A stretch of DNA of 6,352 nt, from assembly GCA_046728935.1 (NCBI GenBank), contig JBKPFS010000048.1:1-6352 (forward strand), in the 5' to 3' direction. The notes under the pieces were generated by a model. The model saw nothing but the letters and a program-made list of their open reading frames with translations, was not told the DNA's origin and did no database searches. Below, piece after piece: positions 1 through 5,056 of this stretch; positions within the stretch are counted from its first letter, which is position 1, and each line of letters begins with the position of its first letter. This DNA comes from DATAFO01 sp046728935 (GTDB lineage: Bacteria > Actinomycetota > Thermoleophilia > Solirubrobacterales > 70-9). A program made the position numbers and the translations under genes.

Positions 1-2
1 TG

Positions 3-140
3 GCCCCGGACGATCGCATCCTTGAGGTCGGATGTGGCCACGGTGTGGCCGTTTCACTGGTCTGTGATCGGCTCGACGGGACGGGGAGGGGACGAGCGAA
101 GGGTCGGCCTACTCGCTGCCGCTGCCCCGGGCGCTATTGA
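3..140 (+). pseudogene. Class I SAM-dependent methyltransferase fragment (motif I only)
   Basis: Reading from base 3, the frame enters from outside the window and gives APDDRILEVGCGHG followed by a helix-like VAVSLVCDRLDG. This is the glycine-rich motif I (codons at 18-44) of class I S-adenosylmethionine methyltransferases, which binds the cofactor. In intact members the next strand carries an acidic residue that contacts the ribose, typically in a G-x-D-R-S type sequence. Here the frame turns into Gly/Arg-rich nonsense after about nt 85 and stops at 138-140. The domain would normally continue for more than 100 residues, so this is a truncated or frameshifted remnant, or an assembly edge effect. 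Its end overlaps by 7 bp the convergent minus-strand gene that stops at 134. The motif is seen directly. The family is established knowledge, and loss of function is inference. The substrate cannot be told. Confidence 0.6.
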
Positions 141-799
141 CCACCAGCCCCGCCGCCGCCGCCGCTGTGTCCCCCGCCCCCGCCGCCGCCGGCCAGCGGG
201 CCACCGGCTCGCTGCGCGTCGAAGTGCGGCTCTGCGACGACCGTGAAGCTGAGCCGGACCGGACGCCCGGTCGGCTCGCCGACCGTGAGCTCGCTAGGCT
301 CGACGCGCCGAGTCCCCGAGAAGGGCTCTCCTTCCTCCCAGTCCCGGTCGGCCAAGCGAACGACGATCTTCTCGTCGAGGCTCCCGGTCACGGCGTCGAA
401 GAAGCCGACGTAGGAGCGCCCGGCGTCCTCCGTTCCGTCCCAGAGCGCCGGCGGGTCGAGATTTTTCCAGTCCCGGTGGGTGACCGGCCCCCCCGGCCCC
501 TGCTCGATCTCCACGTGGCAGTACGCGTGCTCGACGACGAATCCCTCGTGCAGTCTGGGTGCTCGCGGGCCGCCCCAACGCCTTCGCCCAGACTGGCGTC
601 GACGGAGGCCCGCGAATTGCGCTCTCCGTGCTCGCGGCGGCCGCCGCCGCGGCAGTCTGATCGTGCCGAGGATCGTGTCGGCGAGGAAGTTACGGCGCTC
701 GGCGGAATCTCCGGCCCACTCCTGCAACCGCTCATCGGTGAAGAGCCCACCGACAACCCAGTACTTTTGAGCGGGATCGCTGCTCCACCAGTATGCCAC
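134..799 (-). CDS. Hypothetical protein with poly-Gly C-terminal tail
   Basis: The family of this 221-residue protein is not recognised. It starts at GTG 799-797 (MAYWWSSDPAQ), chosen because GGAGG (809-813 on the + strand) lies 9 nt upstream. No signal peptide or membrane segment is visible. Residues 1-50 and about 90-195 look like an ordinary soluble protein: Trp/Tyr-rich, acidic, with motifs such as HRDWKNLDPPALWDG and SYVGFFDAVTG. Residues about 48-85 are Arg/Pro-rich and unlike the flanks, which could mark a compensated frameshift or a disordered linker. The C-terminus after about residue 198 is almost only Gly (GGGGGGGHSGGGGGAGGQ), encoded by a GCC/CCG-rich tract. It follows the GH-like gene by 31 bp in the same direction, so co-transcription is likely. 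No function is proposed. The start is well supported, and the ORF is probably real. Confidence 0.6.
   Translation of the reverse strand: MAYWWSSDPAQKYWVVGGLFTDERLQEWAGDSAERRNFLADTILGTIRLPRRRPPRARRAQFAGLRRRQSGRRRWGGPRAPRLHEGFVVEHAYCHVEIEQGPGGPVTHRDWKNLDPPALWDGTEDAGRSYVGFFDAVTGSLDEKIVVRLADRDWEEGEPFSGTRRVEPSELTVGEPTGRPVRLSFTVVAEPHFDAQRAGGPLAGGGGGGGHSGGGGGAGGQ
148..191. repeat. GCC/CCG low-complexity tract encoding poly-Gly
   Basis: Two runs of CCGCCG repeats (about 150-165 and 176-191) are separated by a short TGTGT-containing spacer. On the minus strand they encode the Gly-rich C-terminus of the 134-799 protein. Such tracts are prone to replication slippage and to sequencing error, so the exact length and the reading frame beyond it are less certain. 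Confidence 0.7.
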
Positions 800-808
800 T
801 GGTCGCTG

Positions 809-813
809 CCTCC
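809..813 (-). promoter_or_regulatory. Ribosome-binding site deciding the GTG start at 799
   Basis: On the minus strand GGAGG is followed by a 9-nt spacer and then GTG GCA TAC TGG TGG. It is the only strong Shine-Dalgarno sequence near this start. It lies in the 31-bp gap after the stop codon of the GH-like gene, consistent with translation from a shared mRNA. Confidence 0.7.
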
Positions 814-830
814 GATCTCATCAACCTTGC

Positions 831-2411
831 CTAGTACGCACAGGTGTCCAGGCGCCGGCGAGACGGAAAGTAGCGCTCCGTCCCGGTGAACGTCACCGCG
901 GCCCGATAGCGCTGCGGCCCGGAGTCGGTGACTCTGACGTCGCCCCTGAACTCGGTGTCCCTGCGCAGGCGAAGCCCCCGCCTGGCGACCTGCACCCACC
1001 TCCCGCGCCTCTCGCGCTGCACCTTTACCAGCATCCTGCCCCGGGAGCCCGCGGTCAGCGGGTCGCCGACCTCATCCACCACGCGGCCCCGCACGCGCAG
1101 CGTGCGCTTGCCGCGGCTCCGCGTGCACTTGACCCGCAGCCTCCGCTGCCTGGTGTCGATTCGCGTCAGCAGGACCTTGCCGCGGGCCTCGCCCAACGTC
1201 ACTGTCGTTACCCGGTTCCCGCCGAGGTCGTGCCAGACGACGCCCGCGGGAAGGGGCGCCGTTCGGGCCGGGAAGTCAGGCTCGTTGACCAGGGCCATGC
1301 CGCCGACGAAGTCGCGGCGCAGGAGCCCGTTCCAGGTGTAGCGCTTGCTCGCGGGCCGCCCGAGGTCGGTCCCCCAGCCGGACCACCAGTTGTCCGGATC
1401 CGAGCCGGAGTCGGAGACAATCGCGTCGGAGGGCTCCTTGACCAGGAAGTAGCTCGCGAGCTCGTACTGGCGACCGACCGGACCGGTCCCGTTCGGTGGC
1501 TCGTACATCACGGCGCTGCCGTGGCTGTGGAGCCAATCGACGTTGGCGAGATAGGACTCGTACCCGAACCGGCCCGACCCGCCGGTGATCCCCGCGTCGT
1601 TGACGCCCCGCTCGAGCCAGGTGAAGTCGGCCGCCCTGGCAACCCGGGTGGTGAAGGGGCCGTGCGGGACCCACCACTGGTTGGAGTTCAACGCCACCTC
1701 GCTGCCCGGCAGCGCCGCCTTGATCGCCTCCACGAACTCGGCCGTGTAGCGGCGCCAGTTCAGGCGGGTCATCGCCTGCCCCGTCCTGGGATCGAACGGG
1801 GTGGCGGCGCTGCCGTCGGCGTGCGCGGTGCGGATCGGGGAGGCGAGGTTCACGTCGTCGATCGCGAGCCCGACGTAGCCGTGCGCGATCTGGGCCCTCG
1901 CGGCTGCGATCCACGAGGCGCGAAACGCCGGGTTGCCGATGTCGGCCGCGAACTGCGGGCACCCTGGGGCGGGGTCGTGGCAGCCGTGGGGTATGTAGAG
2001 CCGCTCGCTCGGGTTGGTGGCGCTCTTCAGCACCCAGTTCGGGTGCAGGGCCATCACGTATTGATCGGCGGGGCTGTCGCGATACAGCGCGTAGAGGTCC
2101 TCGTACTCCTGTGTCGGCGGCGGCGTCCACGGAGGCGTGGCGGCGAAGGTGTGGTCCGTGAACCAGGGTGCGTAACCGCGCAGCTCCCAGTAGTGCCTGC
2201 GCATCCACCTCCGGAGGCCGGGGTCGTCCTCGGCGGCGCGGATCCAGGGCTCGAACGCCGGGGTGGCGTTGCGGATCAGGTGCACCGCCCCCGGAGGGCC
2301 CGCGGGGGTCATCGCGCTGGCCGCCGGCGCAAGGCCGACCTGCGCCACCACTGCGACGCTGAGCACTGCGACGCTGGCGAGTAACGCAGCGAGTCCCCCC
2401 GTGTGGTCCAC
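831..2411 (-). CDS. Exported putative glycoside hydrolase (GHL15-like) with C-terminal Ig-like domain
   Basis: This 526-residue protein is probably secreted. Residues 7-28 are a hydrophobic segment, and a signal-peptidase site follows ASA (cleavage after 33), although the n-region (MDHT) lacks the usual Arg/Lys. Residues about 45-415 resemble the hypothetical glycosyl hydrolases of the GHL15/GH114-like TIM-barrel type. The strand GLAIDDVNL (182-189, Asp185/Asp186), the segment LERGVND (266-272, Glu267), and the late Y-L-A-S-Y-F-L-V-K and WWSGWGTDLG motifs are typical, with acidic residues as catalytic candidates. Residues about 422-526 form a basic beta-sandwich tail of the kind often attached to actinobacterial secreted enzymes. 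C144/C151 and C429/C524 could form disulfides. The substrate is probably a polysaccharide but cannot be specified. The GTG start is the first possible one after an in-frame TAG, with no clear Shine-Dalgarno sequence. It lies 41 bp after the TGS ORF. Confidence 0.8.
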   Translation of the reverse strand: MDHTGGLAALLASVAVLSVAVVAQVGLAPAASAMTPAGPPGAVHLIRNATPAFEPWIRAAEDDPGLRRWMRRHYWELRGYAPWFTDHTFAATPPWTPPPTQEYEDLYALYRDSPADQYVMALHPNWVLKSATNPSERLYIPHGCHDPAPGCPQFAADIGNPAFRASWIAAARAQIAHGYVGLAIDDVNLASPIRTAHADGSAATPFDPRTGQAMTRLNWRRYTAEFVEAIKAALPGSEVALNSNQWWVPHGPFTTRVARAADFTWLERGVNDAGITGGSGRFGYESYLANVDWLHSHGSAVMYEPPNGTGPVGRQYELASYFLVKEPSDAIVSDSGSDPDNWWSGWGTDLGRPASKRYTWNGLLRRDFVGGMALVNEPDFPARTAPLPAGVVWHDLGGNRVTTVTLGEARGKVLLTRIDTRQRRLRVKCTRSRGKRTLRVRGRVVDEVGDPLTAGSRGRMLVKVQRERRGRWVQVARRGLRLRRDTEFRGDVRVTDSGPQRYRAAVTFTGTERYFPSRRRLDTCAY

Positions 2412-2452
2412 CGGGGTGATGTGGCCATGCTAATCGCGCCAGGCCGGGCTGA

Positions 2453-2749
2453 CTAGACCCTGATTGTGAGTATGTCGCCCTCGGAAACCAGGTAGTCCCG
2501 CCCCTCCGTTCGCAGCAGGCCGCGCTCGCGGGCGGCGGCGTAGCCGCCCGCCTCGACCAGCTCGCGCCAGCCGATCACCTCGGCGCGAACGAACCCTACC
2601 TGGAAGTCGGTATGCACCTTGCCGGCTGCGTCCCACGCGGTCGAACCGCGCCGTAGGCTCCGCGCCGTCGCCTCCGCCCCCTCGTGGGACTCGTCCCGCA
2701 GGCTGGCGCCGTGGGAACCAAACTCCTGGAAGCGCGGATCCTCCCTCAT
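2453..2749 (-). pseudogene. ychF: Isolated TGS domain: C-terminal piece of YchF-type ATPase
   Basis: From ATG 2749 this ORF encodes 98 residues. Residues about 30-98 match the C-terminal TGS domain of YchF (Ola1-type ATPase that binds ribosomes). Visible motifs are SLRRGSTAWDAAG, KVHTDFQVGFVRAEVIGW and GRDYLVSEGDILTIRV, in the order seen in the family. Intact YchF is about 360 residues, with an N-terminal G domain and coiled coil. Neither is present upstream, where another gene ends at 2874. It is therefore either a truncated ychF remnant or an expressed stand-alone TGS protein. An upstream AGGG, 9 nt before ATG 2749, is a possible weak Shine-Dalgarno. The frame is open to TTG 2857, but residues encoded there look random. 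The TGS identity is strong. The pseudogene status is inference. Confidence 0.65.
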
Positions 2750-2873
2750 CGAATCGATCCCTGATGCTGTGGCCCGCGATTTCCCTGGCAGCCTACTCCG
2801 GTAGGTGGCCGATCGGGCTGAGGATCTGAGCTTGGAGCTAACGGGGCAAGTCCGCAAGCCGTGGCGATCGCGC

Positions 2874-3284
2874 TCACTGCGGCCCCGGCTCCGTAACCGT
2901 GCTCACCGTCGTCGTGGTGGTCGTGATCGTCTCGGTCACCGTCTCGGTCTCGGCCGCCGTCGTCTCGGTCACCGTCTCCGTTGCCGCGGCCTGCGTCTCG
3001 GTGACGGTCTCGGTCGACCCCCCGAGGATCCGTCGGCAATCAGATATCCCACACCGACGCCAGTCTGGTGCTCTCGCCCCAAGGCGCTCGAGCTCCCGCT
3101 CGGCGCGTCTGGCCGCGTCGCGGTCGTCGAGGGCCTGCGCCGCTTCGCGGCGGCGTTCGACGATCTCGACCCACTCCTCGACGCGGTGTGTCGTCGAAAG
3201 CGTCGTTTCCGCTGCCTCAGCCAGGCGGAGAAGCTCTCGCCAACGGCCGGTCTGGGGGCGATCCGCGTCAGCTCGACGACGGCG
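2874..3284 (-). pseudogene. 5'-truncated gene: coiled-coil-like segment plus Thr/Glu 11-residue repeats
   Basis: In this minus frame, open from a TGA at 3285 to the TGA at 2874, there is no ATG, GTG or TTG, only CTG. The reading is RWRELLRLAEAAETTLS, then a charged Glu/Arg/Ala-rich helical stretch (VEEWVEIVERRREAAQ, AARRAERELERLGARA), a Cys-containing linker (CGISDC), and then three 11-residue repeats of the form TETVTET-xxxx running into TITTTTTTVSTVTEPGPQ. Thr-rich tails like this are common in actinobacterial envelope-associated proteins, but no membrane segment is visible here. The upstream end runs into the + strand integrase relic that starts at about 3260, which suggests that the 5' part was removed by the insertion or rearrangement. 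The family is unknown. Reading the frame as coding is supported by the regular repeat and the clean stop. Confidence 0.45.
2929..3011. repeat. 33-bp tandem repeat (three copies) encoding TETVTET 11-mers
   Basis: The 17-mer GTCTCGGTCACCGTCTC occurs at 2929-2945 and again at 2962-2978, exactly 33 bp apart. A one-mismatch version lies at 2995-3011, again 33 bp on. On the minus strand each unit encodes TETVTET plus four variable residues. The exact codon-multiple period supports a coding repeat rather than a regulatory one. Confidence 0.75.
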
Positions 3285-3451
3285 TCAAGATCGTCGAGCG
3301 TGAGCGCGGCATCTGGCGACCGCCAACGCCCGAGCCGGTCGAGCAGACCAAGCGCGTCGATCCGACCTTCCACGAGTTCGCCGACGAGTAGTGGGACCGC
3401 CACCGCCCGGAGTGGAAGGACTCGACGGCGGCGGACTATCAATGGCGCTTG
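3260..3451 (+). pseudogene. Disrupted N-terminal part of the tyrosine recombinase
   Basis: The + frame with codons from 3260 reads DPRQLDDGVKIVERERGIWRPP, then VDPTFHEFADE, a TAG at 3389-3391, and WDRHRPEWKDSTAADYQWRL. This is the usual linker and start of the core-binding (SAM-like) domain of actinobacterial phage-type integrases, where TFxEFAxEWW is expected. The TAG sits exactly where a Trp (TGG) is expected, so a single G-to-A change explains it. Continuity with the following domain (ESHLLPYFAGHRLSEIT) then needs one extra nucleotide near 3449-3452, so a 1-nt deletion is implied. No arm-binding domain or start codon is visible further left, where the minus-strand Thr-repeat gene lies. The sequence events are seen directly. 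The ancestral reading is inferred. Confidence 0.7.
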
Positions 3452-4440
3452 AGAGCCACCTGTTGCCCTACTTCGCCGGCCACCGGCTGTCGGAGATAAC
3501 GCGGAGGGAGGTAGACGACTACAAGACGGCGAAGCTCCGAGAGGGGAAGCTCGGGGCGAATCAGATCAACAAGACGCTGACTCGCCTCGCTCAGATTCTG
3601 GAGGATGCCGTTGAGTATGAGTTGATCGACCGCAACCCCGCAAGCGGTCGGCGACGTCGAGCGAAGGGCACCAAACCGGAGCGGCTGCGGGTCGAGCCCG
3701 AGCAGTTCCTAACGCTGATCGAGTCGGCTGGGCCGCGTGTACGTCCGATCGTGGCGACTCTCGCCGGGGCCGGGCTGCGGATCGGCGAAGCGTGCGCTCT
3801 CGACTGGCGCGACGTGAACCTCGCCACCGGCACGCTCACCGTCCGCGACTCCAAGACGGACGCAGGCAGGGGCCGGGACGTAGAGCTGCCAATCGGTCTA
3901 GTCGAGGAGCTGACCGAGTGGAAGGCGCGGAGTCCCAGGACGGGGCCAAGCGATCCGGTGTTCACGTCCGAGCCCAGGAATGGCAACGCCTCTCGACAGA
4001 CAAAACGCAACGTGGAGGCTCGCCTCAAACGAGCGATCCGCGAGGCGAACGAGCGGCTAGCGGACCTGGGCATCGCGCCGATCAGCGAACGGGTGACACC
4101 GCACTCGCTCCGCCGAACCTATGCCTCCCTGCGGTTCGCGTCTGGCGACGATCCGGTCTATGTCTCCGAGCAGTTGGGCCACTCGAAGCCCACGTTCAGC
4201 ATGGAGGTCTACGCCTCGGCCGTGAGGCGTCGGGAGCGGCTCTCAGGGGCCTATCTGGACGAGTTCGAGAGGGCTCTAGAGTGGGCGTCTCAGAGAGCGC
4301 CAGTCTCTGCGCCCGAACGCCGCAGAGAGCGCCAGTCAAGTTCAAAAGGCACAGGAAAGGGCACAGAGAGCTGTTCTGGAGTCTCCGCCCGAGACGGTGG
4401 AGACGTAGAATCGGCTCTACCAAGCCGTTCGGGCGCTTAG
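3442..4440 (+). CDS. Tyrosine recombinase/phage-type integrase (5'-truncated, catalytic domain intact)
   Basis: From ATG 3442 this gives 332 residues; an in-frame GTG at 3391 exists, but the residues between look random. Residues 1-80 are most of the core-binding domain (ESHLLPYFAGHRLSEIT, INKTLTRLAQILEDAVE). Residues about 85-285 are the catalytic domain, with Arg113 (AGLRIGEAC), Lys138 (RDSKTDAG), His221 and Arg224 (HSLRRTYAS), His247 (LGHSKPTF) and Tyr257 (EVYAS), the nucleophile. All expected catalytic residues are present. Such enzymes cut and rejoin DNA at att sites, often in tRNA genes, to integrate or excise an element. The gene runs straight into a tRNA: its TAG stop (4438-4440) is tRNA nucleotides 8-10. 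The upstream stop and frameshift make full-length protein unlikely, and a restart product would lack part of the DNA-binding region. No clear Shine-Dalgarno precedes 3442. Confidence 0.9.
   Translation: MALESHLLPYFAGHRLSEITRREVDDYKTAKLREGKLGANQINKTLTRLAQILEDAVEYELIDRNPASGRRRRAKGTKPERLRVEPEQFLTLIESAGPRVRPIVATLAGAGLRIGEACALDWRDVNLATGTLTVRDSKTDAGRGRDVELPIGLVEELTEWKARSPRTGPSDPVFTSEPRNGNASRQTKRNVEARLKRAIREANERLADLGIAPISERVTPHSLRRTYASLRFASGDDPVYVSEQLGHSKPTFSMEVYASAVRRRERLSGAYLDEFERALEWASQRAPVSAPERRRERQSSSKGTGKGTESCSGVSARDGGDVESALPSRSGA
4291..4337. repeat. Direct 15-bp repeat at the 3' end of the integrase gene
   Basis: CAGAGAGCGCCAGTC occurs at 4291-4305 and 4323-4337, 32 bp apart. Since 32 is not a multiple of 3, the repeat is not a protein repeat. 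Eleven of its bases (GAGAGCGCCAG) recur inside the tRNA at 4450-4460. A further CAGAGAG is at 4364-4370. Candidate integrase-binding or att-related DNA; the role is inferred. Confidence 0.6.
4304..4328. repeat. Perfect 8-bp inverted repeat between the direct repeats
   Basis: TCTCTGCG (4304-4311) pairs with CGCAGAGA (4321-4328) across a 9-nt loop. The left arm TCTCTG also pairs with CAGAGA at 4291-4296, so the hairpin has two alternative partners. No T-run follows, so it is not a classical terminator. It lies within the integrase coding region. Confidence 0.55.
4406..4411 (+). promoter_or_regulatory. Possible -10 box of the tRNA gene
   Basis: TAGAAT lies 19 bp before the tRNA and matches the -10 consensus TATAAT at five of six positions. 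No convincing -35 hexamer is found at 16-18 bp spacing. It lies within the integrase reading frame, so tRNA transcription could also come from the upstream gene. Confidence 0.3.
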
Positions 4441-4503
4441 CTCAGTCGGGAGAGCGCCAGCTCGACAAGCTGGAGGTCGCTGGTTCGAGCCCAGCAGCGC
4501 CCA
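4431..4503 (+). tRNA. tRNA-Val(GAC), with C at position 33
   Basis: The sequence folds into a complete 73-nt cloverleaf. The acceptor stem is GGGCGCT/AGCGCCC (7 pairs), then TA at 8-9, D stem GCTC/GAGC, anticodon stem CCAGC/GCTGG, a 5-nt variable loop, and T arm GCTGG-TTCGAGC-CCAGC. All stems are perfectly paired. The anticodon at 4464-4466 is GAC, reading GUC/GUU valine codons, and the discriminator base is A, as usual for valine. The CCA end is not encoded. The anticodon loop reads TCGACAA, so nucleotide 33 is C instead of the nearly universal U. The first ten bases overlap the end of the integrase ORF and provide its stop codon. The copy may be an element-borne or non-canonical tRNA rather than the main valine tRNA. 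Confidence 0.87.
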
Positions 4504-4514
4504 TCTTCCGGATG

Positions 4515-4541
4515 CCGCTCTACGGAGCGGTTTCTGGGTTT
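4515..4541 (+). terminator. Rho-independent-like terminator with UACG tetraloop after the tRNA
   Basis: CCGCTC (4515-4520) pairs with GAGCGG (4525-4530) around TACG, a C(UACG)G loop of the very stable UNCG class. It is followed by TTTCTGGGTTT. It begins 12 nt after the tRNA 3' end, the right place to end its transcript. The T-tract is broken by GGG, so efficiency is uncertain. Confidence 0.6.
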
Positions 4542-4575
4542 GACGGGCCGTTCCCCGGCGGCGAGAACGGCGGGG

Positions 4576-4596
4576 GTGACAATGAAAGTGACAATG
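4576..4596. repeat. 9-bp direct repeat GTGACAATG, spaced by AAA
   Basis: GTGACAATG occurs at 4576-4584 and 4588-4596, giving a 12-bp period, close to one helical turn. It lies about 75 bp past the tRNA. A similar arrangement, AAAGGCACAG followed by AAAGGGCACAG, lies at 4345-4366 on the other side of the tRNA. Close tandem repeats flanking an att site often act as arm-type integrase or excisionase sites. That role is inferred. Confidence 0.5.
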
Positions 4597-4725
4597 TGAG
4601 GTGCGGTGTGGAGGCCGGGGCGGCCGCCTCCGAGTAGGTCCCGGGTGCTCGGAGTTCATGACCGGGCGCGCCACGCCCGAGGCAGAACGTCGCCGGTGCA
4701 CCCAGTGGCGTTCCCCCCTACCCAG

Positions 4726-4746
4726 CCCAACGGCGATTCCGTTGGG
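4726..4746. repeat. Perfect 8-bp palindrome with 5-nt loop
   Basis: CCCAACGG (4726-4733) and CCGTTGGG (4739-4746) are exact inverted copies around CGATT. There is no T-run on either side, so a terminator is unlikely. It could be a protein-binding site or a structured RNA element. Nothing else in the surrounding sequence explains it. Confidence 0.55.
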
Positions 4747-5056
4747 ATGCCGGTAGACGCCACGGGCGCCAGCGCCGCCGGGAGGAGATCCTGCGTCGCC
4801 CGCCCTGCACCGTGCCGAAAGCGAGAGCGAACTCCACCGAGGCGAGGCTCCTGAGTCTCGTCCAACTCGGAAGTGTTGACGGCGCCGGACCGGGCCTCGC
4901 ATCCACCCGCTTTGCCGGCAATGCAAGCCAGCTTCAGACGATCGCTGTTTGAGCCAAGCGAGCGTTTCCCAGAGCCGCTGAACGACAGACCCGGCACCCG
5001 CATGGCCGCCCGATGATCGACGCGGACCCGCGCGCACTCGTCGAGACCGTCGGACG

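Larger units (their letters stand above)
4542..5056. other. About 515 bp without a convincing gene
   Basis: Open frames exist on both strands (for example a minus frame across 4656-5138), but their translations have no recognisable domain and uneven composition, with no Shine-Dalgarno. The stretch contains the GTGACAATG pair at 4576-4596, a GC-rich hairpin (GGAGGC 4610-4615 with GCCTCC 4626-4631) and the palindrome at 4726-4746. It separates the tRNA/terminator from the gene relics to the right. Confidence 0.5.

Noticed and set aside
137..889. 250-codon + ORF over the left minus-strand gene
   Set aside because: It is antisense to the 134-799 gene, Pro/Arg/Ala-rich and without family motifs. 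The minus gene has a strong ribosome-binding site.
2899..3303. + strand ORF with a long Val/Ser hydrophobic repeat that looks like a membrane segment
   Set aside because: It is the antisense of the TETVTET repeat. The minus reading has the regular 11-residue unit and a sensible stop, while the + reading degenerates into Ser/Arg.
2969..3442. Minus ORF with a protein-like stretch (LTLDDLDAVVELTRIAP)
   Set aside because: It is complementary to the integrase N-terminal relic on the + strand, which has family motifs (TFHEFADE, AADYQWRL) and better third-position GC.
3792..4637. + ORF across the tRNA containing a RLAQSGERQ...VAGSSPAAP string
   Set aside because: This is the familiar spurious translation of a tRNA gene. 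The first part is an out-of-frame shadow of the integrase.
4725..4747. Possible integron attC site (GCCCAAC ... GTTGGGA)
   Set aside because: The outer motif resembles R''/R', but one base fails the consensus. The site is only 21 bp, without the L boxes and bulges of an attC, and no IntI-type domain is present in the recombinase.
4417..5037. Minus ORF ending with LLGSNQRPPACRAGALPTEL
   Set aside because: This is a well-known artefact translation of the antisense of a tRNA. The remainder has no domain and Arg-rich composition.
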